Positions 47,871-60,668 of a DNA stretch of 64,000 nucleotides are shown in pieces. Under the pieces are notes generated by a model that saw only the letters and a list, made by a program, of their open reading frames with translations, was not told the DNA's origin and did no database searches. Within the stretch, counting starts at the first letter, position 1. Each line of letters begins with the position of its first letter. The DNA is taken from the NCBI GenBank assembly GCA_902631295.1, contig CACOXV010000003.1, forward strand, positions 1 through 64,000, read 5' to 3'. This DNA is from Paracoccaceae bacterium (GTDB lineage: Bacteria; Pseudomonadota; Alphaproteobacteria; Rhodobacterales; Rhodobacteraceae). The position numbers were made by a program, and so were the translations under genes.

Positions 47871-50800
47871 TCATTCTGCTGCAATACCTTCCATCCTATC
47901 CTCGAGGGAATCAGCAGCATTTTGTAATGCCTCAATTGTTTCTGCGTCTGGGCTCCAATAGGAGCGTTCATTTGCTTCAAGAAGCCTATTAGCCATCCTA
48001 GAACTTGCAGTGGGATTTAAGTCAGCAAGGCGATTGCGCATCTCCTCATCAAGAACAAAAGTTTCACTTATTCTTTGGTATACCCAAGGCTCCACTTTAC
48101 CAGTTGTGGCCGACCAACCGAGTGTGTTTGTTACGTGTGCCTCAAGTTGGCGTACCCCCTCCGCGCCATGATCGAGTAAAGCTTCATAAAATTTTGGATT
48201 AAGAGAGCGTGACCTAGTTTCAAGCGAAACCTGATCTGACAAAGTACGAATTTTGCCAGAGCCTTTTGTATGGTCTGAAATAAACACCTCAATTTCTTCG
48301 CCCCCTCGAGCCCTTTTAACTGCTCTAGAAATTCCACCTAGAGTATCAAAGTAATGATCGACGCTGGTAACACCTAATTCTACACTTTCAAGATTTTGGT
48401 AAGCCATTTCTACTTTTGATAGTGCTGCTTGAAGTAGTTTCTGATTTTTCTGAGGTTTTCCAGACATACCATACGCAAAACTTTTCCTAGCTTCGTATGC
48501 GTCTGCAAGCTCATCCTCGTCACCGAAAGATGAGCTGTCGACTAACTGGTTTACATTAGACCCGTAAGCACCCTCAGCATTTGAAAAAATTCTCAAGGAG
48601 GCTGTCTCTAGATCTGCACCAGTATTCTTCATGTAATCCAGTGCATTTGCCCTAACGTAATTCATACTTGGATCTTCGTCAGCGGAAGCAGCTTTAAATG
48701 ATGCCTCGGCCAGCATACGCGTTTGCAAAGGGAGTAAATCGCGAAAAATTCCTGACAAGGTCATAACTACATCAATTCGCGGTCTTCCCAATTGCGATAA
48801 CTCAATTAGATCCGCGCCGCATAGCCTTCCAAAACTATCAAACCGTGGCTTTGCACCTATAAGAGCTAATGCCTGAGCGATTTGGGTCCCATCCGATTTA
48901 ATATTATCCGAGCCCCATAGAACTAGTGCCAAGCTTTTAGGAACACTATCATATTTATCCAGTAGCATTTGCGCTTGCTCAGAACCTTGTTTACACGCAA
49001 AAGCCGTTGGCATCCGAAATGGATCAAAAGCATGAATGTTGCGGCCGGTTGGCACGATTTCAGAAGACCGTACTAGATCACCACCAGGAACAGGCGGTAT
49101 ATAATTAGCATCCAAAGCATTGATAATAGATGAAATTTCACTGTTCAATCTTAAGTTTTTAGCCAAGGTCTCTCTGCCTTCAGGCGATAAATTTCCCGAA
49201 GCATTTATGTAATTTTCGACTTGTTTATCTGTTAGAGATCTACCTACGACGTGCAGCCCCTCTGGGATTAAAGCATCTTCTGTTTCTAAAAGCTTGACCC
49301 ATAACTCTTCAATTTTTTGATCTCCAAGATCGACAGCTTCTGCTTGCTCTGAAATTAAAAGCTCTAATTCCCCACGCAAAGGATTTTTGTCATCCATCTC
49401 GCGCCAGCGCACTAAGCTGTCTTTCAGCTCCAAAAGACCCTTGTAAAGTCCACCAGAAGTCAAAGGTGGCGTTAAATGACTTATTATAGTTGCATTGCTT
49501 CTTCGTTTTGCCAGACTGGCCTCAGAAGGATTATTGCATGCATACAAATAAATATTTGGTAAATCACCTATTAATCTATCTGGCCAATCTTTTCCATTTA
49601 AACCAGTCTGCTTACCTGGCATAAATTCTAGAGCACCATGCATGCCAAAGTGCAAAACGGCATTTGCTTTAAAACCCAATTTTAACCATTGATAAAATGC
49701 GGAAAAGGCATGCGTGGGCGCGAAACCCTTTTCAAACAACAACCTCATAGGATCACCTTCATAGCCGAAGGTAGGTTGAACACCCACAAACACACTTCCA
49801 AACGTTTTTCCAAGGATAAAAACTGAGCTTCCATCTGACTGAATTCGACCAGGCGCTGAACCCCATTGGTCCTCCAATTCAGATAGCCATGGAGTGTTTT
49901 TGACGATCCAGTCAGCACTAACCTGACTTTCTACATTTGCTTCTTGTCCGTAAATTTGGGCGTTCCCAGCCAGAACCTCTTCTCTTAAGTCAGCAGATGA
50001 GTTTGGTAATTCAATTTGGTACCCAGCATCTTTCATCGCTTTTAAAGTATTAAATAGAGACTCAAAGACCTCTAAATAAGCTGCCGTACCAACCGCTCCG
50101 GCATTTGGGGGAAATCCGAATAAAACAATGGCTATTCGTCTTGCAAACACTTCCGAACGTCTTAACTCTGCCGTTTTAACGGCACGGGCAATCAGCGCAT
50201 CAACCCTTTCATTGTGTGGAAGCATAGCCTTCGAAGACACGGAGTCCCCTTGTCGGCCTGCGTAAACTGTTGGTGAAGTGGCCCCATCAAGTTCTGGTAG
50301 AGCCACAAGCATAGTAGTTTCAATTGGTCCCAACCCAGTCGACGAATTTTCCCATTGAGATAAAGTTTGAAACTCAAGAGGATGCGCGGAAATGTATGGC
50401 ACGTTCAACTTTGACAAGGTTTCTACAGCAGCCTCTGTATCATTGTATGCTGGACCACCAACAAGAGAAAACCCAGTAAGAGAAACCAGAGTATCAATAG
50501 ATGAGCCAGAGCTATCAGCAAAATATTTATCAATTGCCGGTCTGCCATCTAAGCCACCCGCAAAAGCTGGTATAATGCGAATATTCCTTTCCTCAAAACC
50601 CCTTATAACTCTATCATAATGCGCGGTATCACCGCTTAAAACATATGATCGCATTAATAATAGGCCAATTGTCGCTTTGGGATTTTTAACAACTGGGAGA
50701 TCTTTCAGATCTTCTGATATTCGGCCCTTCAAACTAGGATGATAGACACCTACATTTGGATACTCTCGAGGCGGTTTAGCCGCAACTCCTTGCCAACTAT

Positions 50801-51410
50801 CAACATGTGAGTAACGCGAAATTAAAAACCTCAGCATTGCCTCAATGTTTTCGTCAGTACCCCCTAGCCAGTATTGCATTACCAAAAACCAAGCCCTTAA
50901 GTCTTGGGCTTTGCCAGGAATATATTTTAATATTTTTGGCAACCGGCGTAGCATGCGCATTTTTTTCTCGCCAGTTTCTGAGGATGGTTTCGAAGAACCC
51001 CTTAATTTTTTTAATAATGCAAGTGCACCGCTCTCTGGGGCTTGCATATCTAGCGATCCCATTCGAGTAAGTTTTACTAAATCAGCGTCGCATACCACGC
51101 CGATCATAGCGTCACATTCCTCACGTCTGGCCTTTAATAACGGCAAAATTGGTTGGATATGATCTTCTAAGAAAAGAAGGTTTACAATTATTATGTCCGA
51201 TTTGAGAATTGCGGCTTTCGCTTCTTCTAAAGCGCTTGGATTTTCACCCCATTCAGCTGCTGCAAAAATCGATAACTCTAAACCTTTAAAATCTTGCACT
51301 AAATTAGACAAGGCGCGCTCGCAAGGCATCGCATTATGGGAGTCCAGTGTAATTATCGAAATACGATATGATATTGAATTGGGAAGGTTATGGAAGCGAC
51401 TATCTAGCAT
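47871..51410 (-). CDS. bchH: Magnesium chelatase subunit H
   Basis: 1179 residues from ATG 51410. The frame extends further upstream, but that would run deep into bchB; the chosen start overlaps it by 11 bp. It is the porphyrin-binding chelatase subunit, with [18 protein letters not shown] and a C-terminal [21 protein letters not shown] segment typical of BchH. With BchI and BchD it inserts Mg2+. Length matches the family. Confidence 0.96.
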   Translation of the reverse strand: MLDSRFHNLPNSISYRISIITLDSHNAMPCERALSNLVQDFKGLELSIFAAAEWGENPSALEEAKAAILKSDIIIVNLLFLEDHIQPILPLLKARREECDAMIGVVCDADLVKLTRMGSLDMQAPESGALALLKKLRGSSKPSSETGEKKMRMLRRLPKILKYIPGKAQDLRAWFLVMQYWLGGTDENIEAMLRFLISRYSHVDSWQGVAAKPPREYPNVGVYHPSLKGRISEDLKDLPVVKNPKATIGLLLMRSYVLSGDTAHYDRVIRGFEERNIRIIPAFAGGLDGRPAIDKYFADSSGSSIDTLVSLTGFSLVGGPAYNDTEAAVETLSKLNVPYISAHPLEFQTLSQWENSSTGLGPIETTMLVALPELDGATSPTVYAGRQGDSVSSKAMLPHNERVDALIARAVKTAELRRSEVFARRIAIVLFGFPPNAGAVGTAAYLEVFESLFNTLKAMKDAGYQIELPNSSADLREEVLAGNAQIYGQEANVESQVSADWIVKNTPWLSELEDQWGSAPGRIQSDGSSVFILGKTFGSVFVGVQPTFGYEGDPMRLLFEKGFAPTHAFSAFYQWLKLGFKANAVLHFGMHGALEFMPGKQTGLNGKDWPDRLIGDLPNIYLYACNNPSEASLAKRRSNATIISHLTPPLTSGGLYKGLLELKDSLVRWREMDDKNPLRGELELLISEQAEAVDLGDQKIEELWVKLLETEDALIPEGLHVVGRSLTDKQVENYINASGNLSPEGRETLAKNLRLNSEISSIINALDANYIPPVPGGDLVRSSEIVPTGRNIHAFDPFRMPTAFACKQGSEQAQMLLDKYDSVPKSLALVLWGSDNIKSDGTQIAQALALIGAKPRFDSFGRLCGADLIELSQLGRPRIDVVMTLSGIFRDLLPLQTRMLAEASFKAASADEDPSMNYVRANALDYMKNTGADLETASLRIFSNAEGAYGSNVNQLVDSSSFGDEDELADAYEARKSFAYGMSGKPQKNQKLLQAALSKVEMAYQNLESVELGVTSVDHYFDTLGGISRAVKRARGGEEIEVFISDHTKGSGKIRTLSDQVSLETRSRSLNPKFYEALLDHGAEGVRQLEAHVTNTLGWSATTGKVEPWVYQRISETFVLDEEMRNRLADLNPTASSRMANRLLEANERSYWSPDAETIEALQNAADSLEDRMEGIAAE

Positions 51411-52932
51411 AATGAGCTTTCGCCTCGTAAAGTGTATCAATTGAAATTTCCAAAACGCCGTTATCCACAGCATATCGCTCGGTATTTCTTTTAGCCTTGC
51501 CACGAACAAAGAAAGGAATTTTTCGCAATTCTTTCTCAGCATCCGTCATCCAGATCACATTTAATGAACTCCCTTTTGACAAAGCTTCTTCAGGCTGAAT
51601 GTCTTTTGGTGCCGCAGCAGGCTGATGCGCTGCATGATGGCTTGGGCCATTTGCATCCGAAAACTCAAAATCCTCCCGAAACATTGTAAGCAAATGCTCT
51701 TCGAGACCCATAACAAGTGGATGTACCCAAGTATCAAAAATAACATTTGCACCCTCTGGCCCCATCTGGGGAGAGTACCGCGCAGGGAAATCTTGAACGT
51801 GAACCGGTGCCGAAATCACTGCGCATGGAATGCCAAGCCGTTTGCCAATATGCCTCTCCATCTGCGTTCCGAGAATGAGCTCTGGCGCTAACTCTGCGAT
51901 TTTGCTCTCTACCTCTAAATAATCATCGGTTATTAAAGCTTCGATATCTAAAGATTTTGCGGCTACTCTTACAGGACGTGCCATTTCTCGATTGAAACAA
52001 CCCATTCCAACGACCTCAAACCCGATCTCCTCACGGGCAATTCTAGCCGCAGAAATCACGTGCGAACCATCACCAAAAATAAAAACTCTTTTACCAGTTA
52101 AGTATGTGCTATCGACTGACGCAGAGTACCAAGGCAATCTTGAATCAACTCTATTTTGTAGATCGTTCAGCCCGGTTATACCCTCAACTTCCTTGATAAA
52201 GTCCGAGAGAGCACCAACCCCAATAGGAACAGTCTTTGTAAATGGTTGGTCAAGGCTTTTCTCGAGAAATCTACATGCACTTTCACCAGTTTCCGGATAC
52301 ATCAAAACGTTAAAATGGGCTGCCCCTAAATTTACAATATCGGAAGGTTCTGAACCCATAGGAGCTACAACGTTGACCTCAATTCCAAGGTTTTGGAGTA
52401 CTTTTTCTAATTCTTTGACATCATCCCTATGCCGGAATCCAAGGGCAGTGGGCCCAATTAAATTACAGCTTATATTTTTTGTTCGGGGCTGTGGAGACGC
52501 CAATTTCTTTACAATTTGAAAGAATGTTTCATCTGCACCAAAGTTTTCTTTTCTTTGATAACTGGGCAATTCTAGCGCAACTACAGGGACTGGTAAATCA
52601 AGGGCCTCCGCTAATCCGCCAGGATCATCTTGAATTAATTCAGCGGTACATGAAGCCCCCACCAGCAAAAGATCCGGTTTAAATCGATTATATGCATCAT
52701 GACATGCCGACTTAAACAAACTCGCCGTGTCAGAGCCCAAATCACGCGCTTGGAAAGTGGTATAGGTTACAGGTGGTCTATGATTTCTTCTCTCAATCAT
52801 TGTGAAAAGCAAATCAGCGTACGTATCTCCTTGAGGCGCATGTAATACGAGGTGGACTTTTTCCATCCCTGTAGCAACTCTAATGGCACCTACATGAGGG
52901 GGGCCTTCATATGTCCAGACAGATAACTTCAT
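51400..52932 (-). CDS. bchB: Light-independent protochlorophyllide reductase subunit B
   Basis: 510 residues. The nitrogenase-like core starts [16 protein letters not shown], with [16 protein letters not shown] supplying a cluster-region cysteine, and the small C-terminal domain ([18 protein letters not shown]) typical of BchB. It forms the catalytic BchNB complex for protochlorophyllide reduction. It is separated by one base from bchN. Confidence 0.96.
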   Translation of the reverse strand: MKLSVWTYEGPPHVGAIRVATGMEKVHLVLHAPQGDTYADLLFTMIERRNHRPPVTYTTFQARDLGSDTASLFKSACHDAYNRFKPDLLLVGASCTAELIQDDPGGLAEALDLPVPVVALELPSYQRKENFGADETFFQIVKKLASPQPRTKNISCNLIGPTALGFRHRDDVKELEKVLQNLGIEVNVVAPMGSEPSDIVNLGAAHFNVLMYPETGESACRFLEKSLDQPFTKTVPIGVGALSDFIKEVEGITGLNDLQNRVDSRLPWYSASVDSTYLTGKRVFIFGDGSHVISAARIAREEIGFEVVGMGCFNREMARPVRVAAKSLDIEALITDDYLEVESKIAELAPELILGTQMERHIGKRLGIPCAVISAPVHVQDFPARYSPQMGPEGANVIFDTWVHPLVMGLEEHLLTMFREDFEFSDANGPSHHAAHQPAAAPKDIQPEEALSKGSSLNVIWMTDAEKELRKIPFFVRGKAKRNTERYAVDNGVLEISIDTLYEAKAHYAR

Positions 52933-52933
52933 T

Positions 52934-54695
<1,762 letters not shown>

Positions 54696-54748
54696 GGGTG
54701 TCCCCCAAGGCCGCTTTTAAAGCAAGGTTATTGCTCCACGACACTGGA

Positions 54749-54800
54749 TGTCAATTAAAAGTTACACTTTTTGGCTAAAGAGTGTATAACTACATTTACA
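54749..54800. promoter_or_regulatory. Tandem PpsR operators in the bchF/ppaA divergent promoter
   Basis: Exact TGT-N12-ACA palindromes at 54749-54766 (TGTCAATTAAAAGTTACA) and 54783-54800 (TGTATAACTACATTTACA), 16 bp apart. The wider spacing equals about three helical turns start to start. They can repress the bchF superoperon and the ppaA-ppsR regulator pair, giving possible autoregulation. Confidence 0.8.
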
Positions 54801-54845
54801 GGAAATGAACGTGCGTTAATTAGCTTGCGCTTGGAGTTCGTAAGT

Positions 54846-55778
54846 ATGACAAGACACTTTTTTAATCTTACCGAAAGATTTTGGCGTATAAATTTGACAG
54901 AACGTATGCGTTCTGAAAGTATGAAGGAGGGACAATTAAGTACGGTGAGTGAGAAATTAGCCCCTCTCGAGCCGTGCACTGAAAGCGCTTTAATGTCGAA
55001 CAGGGACATACATTCGACCTTTACGAGCGATTTGAGAATGCAAATCGACAACCTGGCAAAGACCGCTTTGTCGGGTGTACGGCAGAAATTGCAACCGAGC
55101 GATCAGAAAAAGATAACGGAAACGGCCACCTGGTTAACGCAATATTGCGTATCTGGAAACTTCGATCTTGATTCTGCGTTAGATGTTCTAGACCAAAAAT
55201 TGATACCTCCCGAGGTCTTAATTGATTATTGTATACCGCTAGCAGCAGAAGAACTTGGAAATGACTGGGTTGATGATCTAAAAGGTTTTGGCCAAGTCAC
55301 ATTAGCTACGTCAAGACTTCAAATGATTTTGAATAACTTGATTACTTACAGGAGTAGCGAAGCTGAAATTACATCTCGCTTCGGTCTTATGCTAATAATC
55401 TGCAAGGACGAGCAACACACGTTAGGACCTTCAATACTGGCTGATCAGCTTAGAAGACGCGGTCAATCTGTAAAACTATTACATTCCGCCGACTCTAATG
55501 AACTTGTAAACTTATGTAAGTCGCATGACTTCTCAGCGGTTCTGTTTTCTTGTGCCGGACACCATTCGCTTGATTATATAAACAAAAGCATTATTTCTTT
55601 GAAGAGTTTGGCCCAAAGACCCTTGATTTTCGTGGGTGGAAAAATTTTGGATCTTGAGCCAGCAATCAAAGATAAGGTTGCAGCTGATGCTTTTACTAAC
55701 GATATCGAACTTGTTATTTCCAAAGTGCGGACTTTTATATCCGATAAAATATCTCCGAAAAATAAGAGGTGGAGCTAG
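54846..55778 (+). CDS. ppaA: PpaA/AerR cobalamin-binding antirepressor of PpsR
   Basis: 310 residues from ATG 54846; ATG 54921 and a GTG after AAGGAGGG are alternatives, and AerR of Rhodobacter is known in long and short forms. The C-terminal B12-binding (SCHIC-like) region spans LMLIICKDEQHTLGPSILADQLRRRG and FSCAGHHSL. It binds cobalamin and antagonises PpsR/CrtJ in response to light. It is followed directly by ppsR. Confidence 0.88.
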   Translation: MTRHFFNLTERFWRINLTERMRSESMKEGQLSTVSEKLAPLEPCTESALMSNRDIHSTFTSDLRMQIDNLAKTALSGVRQKLQPSDQKKITETATWLTQYCVSGNFDLDSALDVLDQKLIPPEVLIDYCIPLAAEELGNDWVDDLKGFGQVTLATSRLQMILNNLITYRSSEAEITSRFGLMLIICKDEQHTLGPSILADQLRRRGQSVKLLHSADSNELVNLCKSHDFSAVLFSCAGHHSLDYINKSIISLKSLAQRPLIFVGGKILDLEPAIKDKVAADAFTNDIELVISKVRTFISDKISPKNKRWS

Positions 55779-55781
55779 CAA

Positions 55782-57200
55782 ATGAAAACTAGCGCCAGCA
55801 CCTTTTGGGATTTCGGTTCAATACCTATGATCGAGCCAGAATTCCTAGGAAATATCCTTGCGACTTCATCAGACATAGCGGTGATGATAGATCAAAATGG
55901 CACTATTAAGTCAGTTTTGGTCAATCAAGCTGAGCAGTATTACGGAGATTTGTCACATTGGGAAGGTAAAAATATTACCAAGTTCCTGACGAGGGAAAGT
56001 ATACCAAAATTTGAAAGTGCTTTAGACAAACTAAACTCAGGCAAAACCATACTTCATTCTATTGAACTCAATCATCAAGATAATGCTAGATGGCAATTTC
56101 CAGTTCGTTATAATGCCCATTTGGTAGGTCAAAACAATAACGTATTATTGTTAGGTAGAGATTTAAGAACTATATCTGAAACACAGCAACAGCTCGTTAA
56201 AGCACAAATTGCAGTCGAAAAAAGTCATGAAGAAAGAAAGGAGTATGACGCTCACTATCGATCTTTATTTTCTACTGCAAGTGAACCAATCTTTGTTCTA
56301 GATGCGAAGACGGGCATCATACGGCAAGCAAATCCCGCAGCATGCACATTGCTTAGCCAAGATATAGAAACATTGCCAGGACAGTCATTTAGTAAGTTCA
56401 TAGCTAATAAGGATAAAAAAGACCTGAATGATAGGATGGCTATGGCCGCCATGAGCAGAACAAATCTCAGCGTTACCGTTAGTCAGAGGCGCCAGGATAT
56501 TGAAGCAGAGTTACACCCAGTTATTTATAGGGCATCAGGTCAGCAAGTACTCCTTGTTAGGATGAGCCTCCAAGTAGACGATATACCTCAAAATGATACT
56601 CTATCTCAAAACCTAGTCGCGCTATATAAAAACGGAACAGACGGGATTGTATTTACAAACCAAAATGGGCTCATAACATATGTCAATGAAAGCTTTTTAG
56701 AACTTATAAATGCCGCACAAGGCTCAGAGATCGTTGGAAGAAGCTTGGGCGATTTCCTCTCAAAAGGGCAAATTGATCTCGCAGTTATGTTAGAAAATGT
56801 CCAAAGATCAGGCCGAATGCGAATTTACTCAACTGATTTGCAAAATGATTTTGGTTTAAAAACTGCTGTTGAAGTCTCAATGACAAAAATTTCTAGCGAT
56901 ACCGCCGAACAAATTTCATTCGTCATTAGAGAGATTTCTAGAGCAGAACAACCAGAACCCGTTAGACCAACCATTTCATCAAGCAATAACAGCCCGTCCG
57001 TGACGGAGTTAGTTGGAAGCGCCTCACTAAAAGAAATTGTGGCAGAAACCACTGACGTAATTGAAACAATTTGTATTCAAACTGCCATTGAAACCACAAA
57101 TAATAACAAAGCTGCCGCCGCCGAAATGCTTGGCCTTTCCAGACAGAGCCTGTATGTTAAGCTGCATAAATACGGTTTAGTCGACAGTGAAGATGGGTAA
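55782..57200 (+). CDS. ppsR: PpsR/CrtJ, photosynthesis gene repressor
   Basis: 472 residues. An N-terminal PAS-like region (about 20-125), a Q-linker-like helix, then two further PAS domains (about 160-280 and 290-390) precede a FIS-type helix-turn-helix at the C terminus, AAAAEMLGLSRQSLYVKL. It is a redox/light repressor of bch, crt and puf genes, and its TGT-N12-ACA sites are visible in this window. It starts 3 bp after ppaA. Confidence 0.95.
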   Translation: MKTSASTFWDFGSIPMIEPEFLGNILATSSDIAVMIDQNGTIKSVLVNQAEQYYGDLSHWEGKNITKFLTRESIPKFESALDKLNSGKTILHSIELNHQDNARWQFPVRYNAHLVGQNNNVLLLGRDLRTISETQQQLVKAQIAVEKSHEERKEYDAHYRSLFSTASEPIFVLDAKTGIIRQANPAACTLLSQDIETLPGQSFSKFIANKDKKDLNDRMAMAAMSRTNLSVTVSQRRQDIEAELHPVIYRASGQQVLLVRMSLQVDDIPQNDTLSQNLVALYKNGTDGIVFTNQNGLITYVNESFLELINAAQGSEIVGRSLGDFLSKGQIDLAVMLENVQRSGRMRIYSTDLQNDFGLKTAVEVSMTKISSDTAEQISFVIREISRAEQPEPVRPTISSSNNSPSVTELVGSASLKEIVAETTDVIETICIQTAIETTNNNKAAAAEMLGLSRQSLYVKLHKYGLVDSEDG

Positions 57201-57272
57201 GTTATCAATTATTGATATAAACATACTACTTGCTCATCGCCGATAGCAGGTTTTTCTTGAATCAAATTTAAT

Positions 57273-57314
57273 TGTCAATAATATATGACACATGAGTGTC
57301 AATTATATTAAACA
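57273..57314 (+). promoter_or_regulatory. Tandem PpsR operators at the bchG start
   Basis: Exact TGT-N12-ACA palindromes at 57273-57290 (TGTCAATAATATATGACA) and 57297-57314 (TGTCAATTATATTAAACA), 6 bp apart. The second overlaps codons 2-8 of bchG if it starts at ATG 57292. Confidence 0.8.
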
Positions 57315-58197
57315 AAATCAGTCGATTTCCAATCCTTTGGCAGTGCTTGAACTTATCAAGCCCATAACTTGGTTCCCTCCAATGTGGGCGTACGCCTGCG
57401 GCGTAATATCTTCTGGAATGGATATTGTAACGAATTTAGGGCTGATAATTTTAGGCATCGTTTTGGCAGGCCCCGTCGTCTGTGGAATGAGCCAGGCTGC
57501 GAACGACTGGTGCGATAGACACGTAGATGCAATTAATCAACCCAACAGGCCAATACCGTCTGGCCGTATTCCAGGACTTTGGGGGCTATGGATCGCAATT
57601 AGCATGAGCGCAATAGCACTGGTCATTGGATGGCAAATTGGCGTCTGGGGGTTTTACGCCACTATAATTGGTGTTGCTGCTGCCTGGGCTTACTCTTGCG
57701 AACCAATAAGATTGAAAAGGTCTGGCTGGTGGGGGCCAGGGATAGTAGCTCTGTGCTATGAAGGACTACCGTGGTTTACGGGTGCCGCGGTAATGTCTCA
57801 GGCTTTTCCCAGCTTAAAAATAGTACTAATCGCTGCACTGTATGCTGTTGGAGCTCACGGCATTATGACATTAAACGACTTTAAAGCTCTAAAGGGAGAC
57901 AGACAAACAGGGATAAATTCTTTGCCGGTTCAATTTGGGCCAAACAAGGCGGCAAAAATTGCCTGTTGGGTCATGACTATTCCACAATTACTTGTCATAA
58001 TATTAATGTCCAGTTGGGGTGCTGCCGGACATGCTGTATTTATAGGCTGCTTAGTGGTTGGTCAATTCTTGGCTATGCGAAAATTATTAAAAGATCCCCA
58101 AAAATTTGCTCCGTGGTACAATGCTACCGGCGTTTTAATGTTTGTCTTAGGTATGATGGTTTGCGCATTCGGTCTTAGAAATTTTGGAGCATTTTAA
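57292..58197 (+). CDS. bchG: Bacteriochlorophyll synthase (geranylgeranyl/phytyl transferase)
   Basis: 301 residues, UbiA-type prenyltransferase with about eight to nine membrane helices. The aspartate motif NDWCDRHVDAINQPNRP and the second motif NDFKALKGDRQTG are intact. It esterifies bacteriochlorophyllide a. The start is uncertain: ATG 57292 lies between two PpsR operators, and TTG 57337 or GTG 57343, just before the conserved VLELIKPITWFPP, could serve instead. Confidence 0.94.
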   Translation: MSVNYIKQNQSISNPLAVLELIKPITWFPPMWAYACGVISSGMDIVTNLGLIILGIVLAGPVVCGMSQAANDWCDRHVDAINQPNRPIPSGRIPGLWGLWIAISMSAIALVIGWQIGVWGFYATIIGVAAAWAYSCEPIRLKRSGWWGPGIVALCYEGLPWFTGAAVMSQAFPSLKIVLIAALYAVGAHGIMTLNDFKALKGDRQTGINSLPVQFGPNKAAKIACWVMTIPQLLVIILMSSWGAAGHAVFIGCLVVGQFLAMRKLLKDPQKFAPWYNATGVLMFVLGMMVCAFGLRNFGAF

Positions 58198-58198
58198 G

Positions 58199-59488
58199 AT
58201 GATACTCTCTTGGCTCTCTATCTTTCGATTAGGTTTAGTCCAAATGTGCCTAGGAGCAGTAGTTGTTCTTATGACATCAACTCTAAATAGATTGATGGTG
58301 GTCGAACTTTCATTAGCCGCCACGTTACCCGGTGCTTTGGTAGCAATACATTACTTAGTTCAAATTTCTCGCCCCAAGTGGGGCTTTCTCTCAGATATAC
58401 AGGGAAACAGAACTAAATGGATTATTTTAGGCATGATTATATTAGCGGTTGGCGCAAATTTAGCTGCACTTTGCATACCTCTATATTCGTTTAATGCTAC
58501 CGCTGCTACTATTTTATCATTTTTCGCCTACACCATAATTGGCGTTGGAGTTGGTGCTTCAGGCACCTCTCTACTTGCTCTCTTGGCAACCCACACAATT
58601 CAACACAGACGAGCCGCTGCAGCAACAATAACTTGGCTTATGATGATTTTTGGGATTGCTGTAACTGCTACGGTTGTGGGAAAATTACTTGATCCTTATT
58701 CAGTAGAAAGACTTATTAAGATTGTATTTGGACTTACTCTGGTGACAGTCGCAATAACCTTTATTTCTACTCTGAACATTGAAAGAGGCCTCTCAAGCGT
58801 TAAGAAAAATGTCAATAAATCCCAATCTTTTCTGACCGGCTTAAAAGTAATTTGGGCCAATAGTCAGACAAAGCGCTTCTCCATATTTGTATTCCTGTCA
58901 ATGACTGCATATTTTATGCAGGAGCTTATCCTGGAACCTTATGCAGGAATAGTATTTTCATTTACACCTGGCCAATCAACCTCCTTATCAGGCATGCAAA
59001 ACGGTGGTGTGTTTCTCGGAATGCTAGCAGTTGGCATAGCATGTACAGGTTTTAAATTCGGTGCGTTAAAAAATTGGGTTTGGGCAGGATGTATGGGATC
59101 TTGCATAAGTTTAGTTCTTATTGCGCTTGCCGGACAGTCCCCTGAAATTGTTCCGTTAGCTCCACTAGTTTTTGGGCTTGGAATTTTCAATGGGATGTTT
59201 GCAGTAGCTGCAATTGGTTCAATGATGTCTCTAGCAAGCCAAAATAATGATAATAGAGAGGGTACACGGATGGGATTGTGGGGAGCGGCCCAAGCCATCG
59301 CTGCTGGTTTTGGTGGCCTGCTAGGAACAGTTCTTGTTGATCTTCTTAGACTTGCAAACTTCAGTCATGCTGACGCTTATGGAACTGTATTTATCTTTGA
59401 AGCCGCCCTATTTGCTCTGGCGGCAAGTATAGCGACTAGAAGCATAACCACCGCATTTAGCGGGACAACTCAAATGGTGGGAGAGTAA
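58199..59488 (+). CDS. PucC-family transporter-like protein of the bchG-bchP locus
   Basis: 429 residues with twelve membrane segments, starting one base after the bchG stop. LNRLMVVELSLAATLPGALVA and SRPKWGFLSD are PucC-family signatures. The gene between bchG and bchP in purple bacteria (sometimes called bch2 or orf428) belongs here and may handle pigments. No pucBA LH2 genes are in the window, so an LH2-specific role is unlikely. Confidence 0.9.
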   Translation: MILSWLSIFRLGLVQMCLGAVVVLMTSTLNRLMVVELSLAATLPGALVAIHYLVQISRPKWGFLSDIQGNRTKWIILGMIILAVGANLAALCIPLYSFNATAATILSFFAYTIIGVGVGASGTSLLALLATHTIQHRRAAAATITWLMMIFGIAVTATVVGKLLDPYSVERLIKIVFGLTLVTVAITFISTLNIERGLSSVKKNVNKSQSFLTGLKVIWANSQTKRFSIFVFLSMTAYFMQELILEPYAGIVFSFTPGQSTSLSGMQNGGVFLGMLAVGIACTGFKFGALKNWVWAGCMGSCISLVLIALAGQSPEIVPLAPLVFGLGIFNGMFAVAAIGSMMSLASQNNDNREGTRMGLWGAAQAIAAGFGGLLGTVLVDLLRLANFSHADAYGTVFIFEAALFALAASIATRSITTAFSGTTQMVGE

Positions 59489-59489
59489 T

Positions 59490-60668
59490 ATGTTTGATGT
59501 AGTAGTTATTGGTGGGGGGCCATGCGGCTCAACGGCAGCAAACTATTTGGCTAGCTTAGGGCACAAAACGGCGCTACTAGACAGAGCAGGCAGAATTAAA
59601 CCCTGTGGCGGAGCGATACCACCGAGGGCAATAGAAGACTTTGAGATCCCTGATGAGCTATTGAAGGCAAAAGTCACCACAGCAAGGATGGTTTCTCCAA
59701 CAAAGCGGTCAGTAGATATTCCAATTGAGAATGGATATGTTGGGATGGTCGATAGAGAAGAGTTCGACGAATTTTTACGAAAACGCGCAGCCAAAAAAGG
59801 TGCAAAAAGGTACACTGGAACGTTTGAGAAAATAACTCGAGACAGTTCGGGAACAACGGTACACTTTCGAAATCATGAAAATAGGACGGTGGAACAGCTC
59901 AAAACAAGATACATAATTGGCGCTGATGGAGCTCGTTCAAACGTGGCAAAGGCAGAAATTCCTGACAGTGACAAGATACCATACGTTATCGCATATCATG
60001 AAATTATTGAAGCTCCAGAAACGACAGGGAAATATGATCCCAAACGATGCGATGTAATATATGATGGGACAATATCACCCGATTTTTATGGATGGGTATT
60101 CCCGCATGGCAAAAGCGCATCAGTTGGTATGGGTACTGGGCACCATGGCTTTGATCTAAAAACAGCAACATCAGAACTACGAAGCCGAGCAGGCTTAGAC
60201 AAATGTAAAACTATTAGAAAAGAAGGAGCTCCAATACCCCTCAAACCACTAAAAAGATGGGATAACGGAAGCGATGTGCTTGTAGCTGGAGATGCGGCAG
60301 GAGTGGTGGCGCCAAGTTCAGGTGAAGGTATTTACTATGCGATGGCTGCCGGACAGATTGCAGCAGAAACAATGGTAGAAACTATAGTTTCTAATTCTCC
60401 AGCAAACCTGAAATTAGCGAGGCAACGGTTTTTAAAAGAGCATGGGACTGTATTTAACGTCTTGGGTGCCATGCAAAATGCATACTATAAATCGGATAAT
60501 AGGCGAGAGAGGTTTGTATCACTATGTCATGATGTAGATGTGCAAACACTCACATTCGAGGCATACATGAATAAAAAACTAGTGAGTGCAAGGCCTCTGG
60601 CACATTTAAAAATTATGTTTAAAAATCTCGCTCATCTGACTGGCATAGTATCGAAAGAGTTCACATGA
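59490..60668 (+). CDS. bchP: Geranylgeranyl reductase
   Basis: 392 residues, flavoprotein with the N-terminal GGGPCG dinucleotide motif (8-13), KPCGGAIPPRA and a central GDAAGVVAPSSGEGIYYAM flavin motif. It reduces the geranylgeranyl tail to phytyl on bacteriochlorophyll or on the diphosphate. It follows the PucC-like gene directly and overlaps idi. Confidence 0.96.
   Translation: MFDVVVIGGGPCGSTAANYLASLGHKTALLDRAGRIKPCGGAIPPRAIEDFEIPDELLKAKVTTARMVSPTKRSVDIPIENGYVGMVDREEFDEFLRKRAAKKGAKRYTGTFEKITRDSSGTTVHFRNHENRTVEQLKTRYIIGADGARSNVAKAEIPDSDKIPYVIAYHEIIEAPETTGKYDPKRCDVIYDGTISPDFYGWVFPHGKSASVGMGTGHHGFDLKTATSELRSRAGLDKCKTIRKEGAPIPLKPLKRWDNGSDVLVAGDAAGVVAPSSGEGIYYAMAAGQIAAETMVETIVSNSPANLKLARQRFLKEHGTVFNVLGAMQNAYYKSDNRRERFVSLCHDVDVQTLTFEAYMNKKLVSARPLAHLKIMFKNLAHLTGIVSKEFT

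Noticed and set aside
51411-51542. Longer N terminus for bchH
   Set aside because: It would run over 140 bp into bchB in another frame; BchH family N termini start at the ATG 51410 residue context.
54755-55051. Minus-strand ORF of 98 codons over the start of ppaA
   Set aside because: It overlaps both PpsR operators and the ppaA coding region, has no family features, and would be antisense to a recognised regulator.
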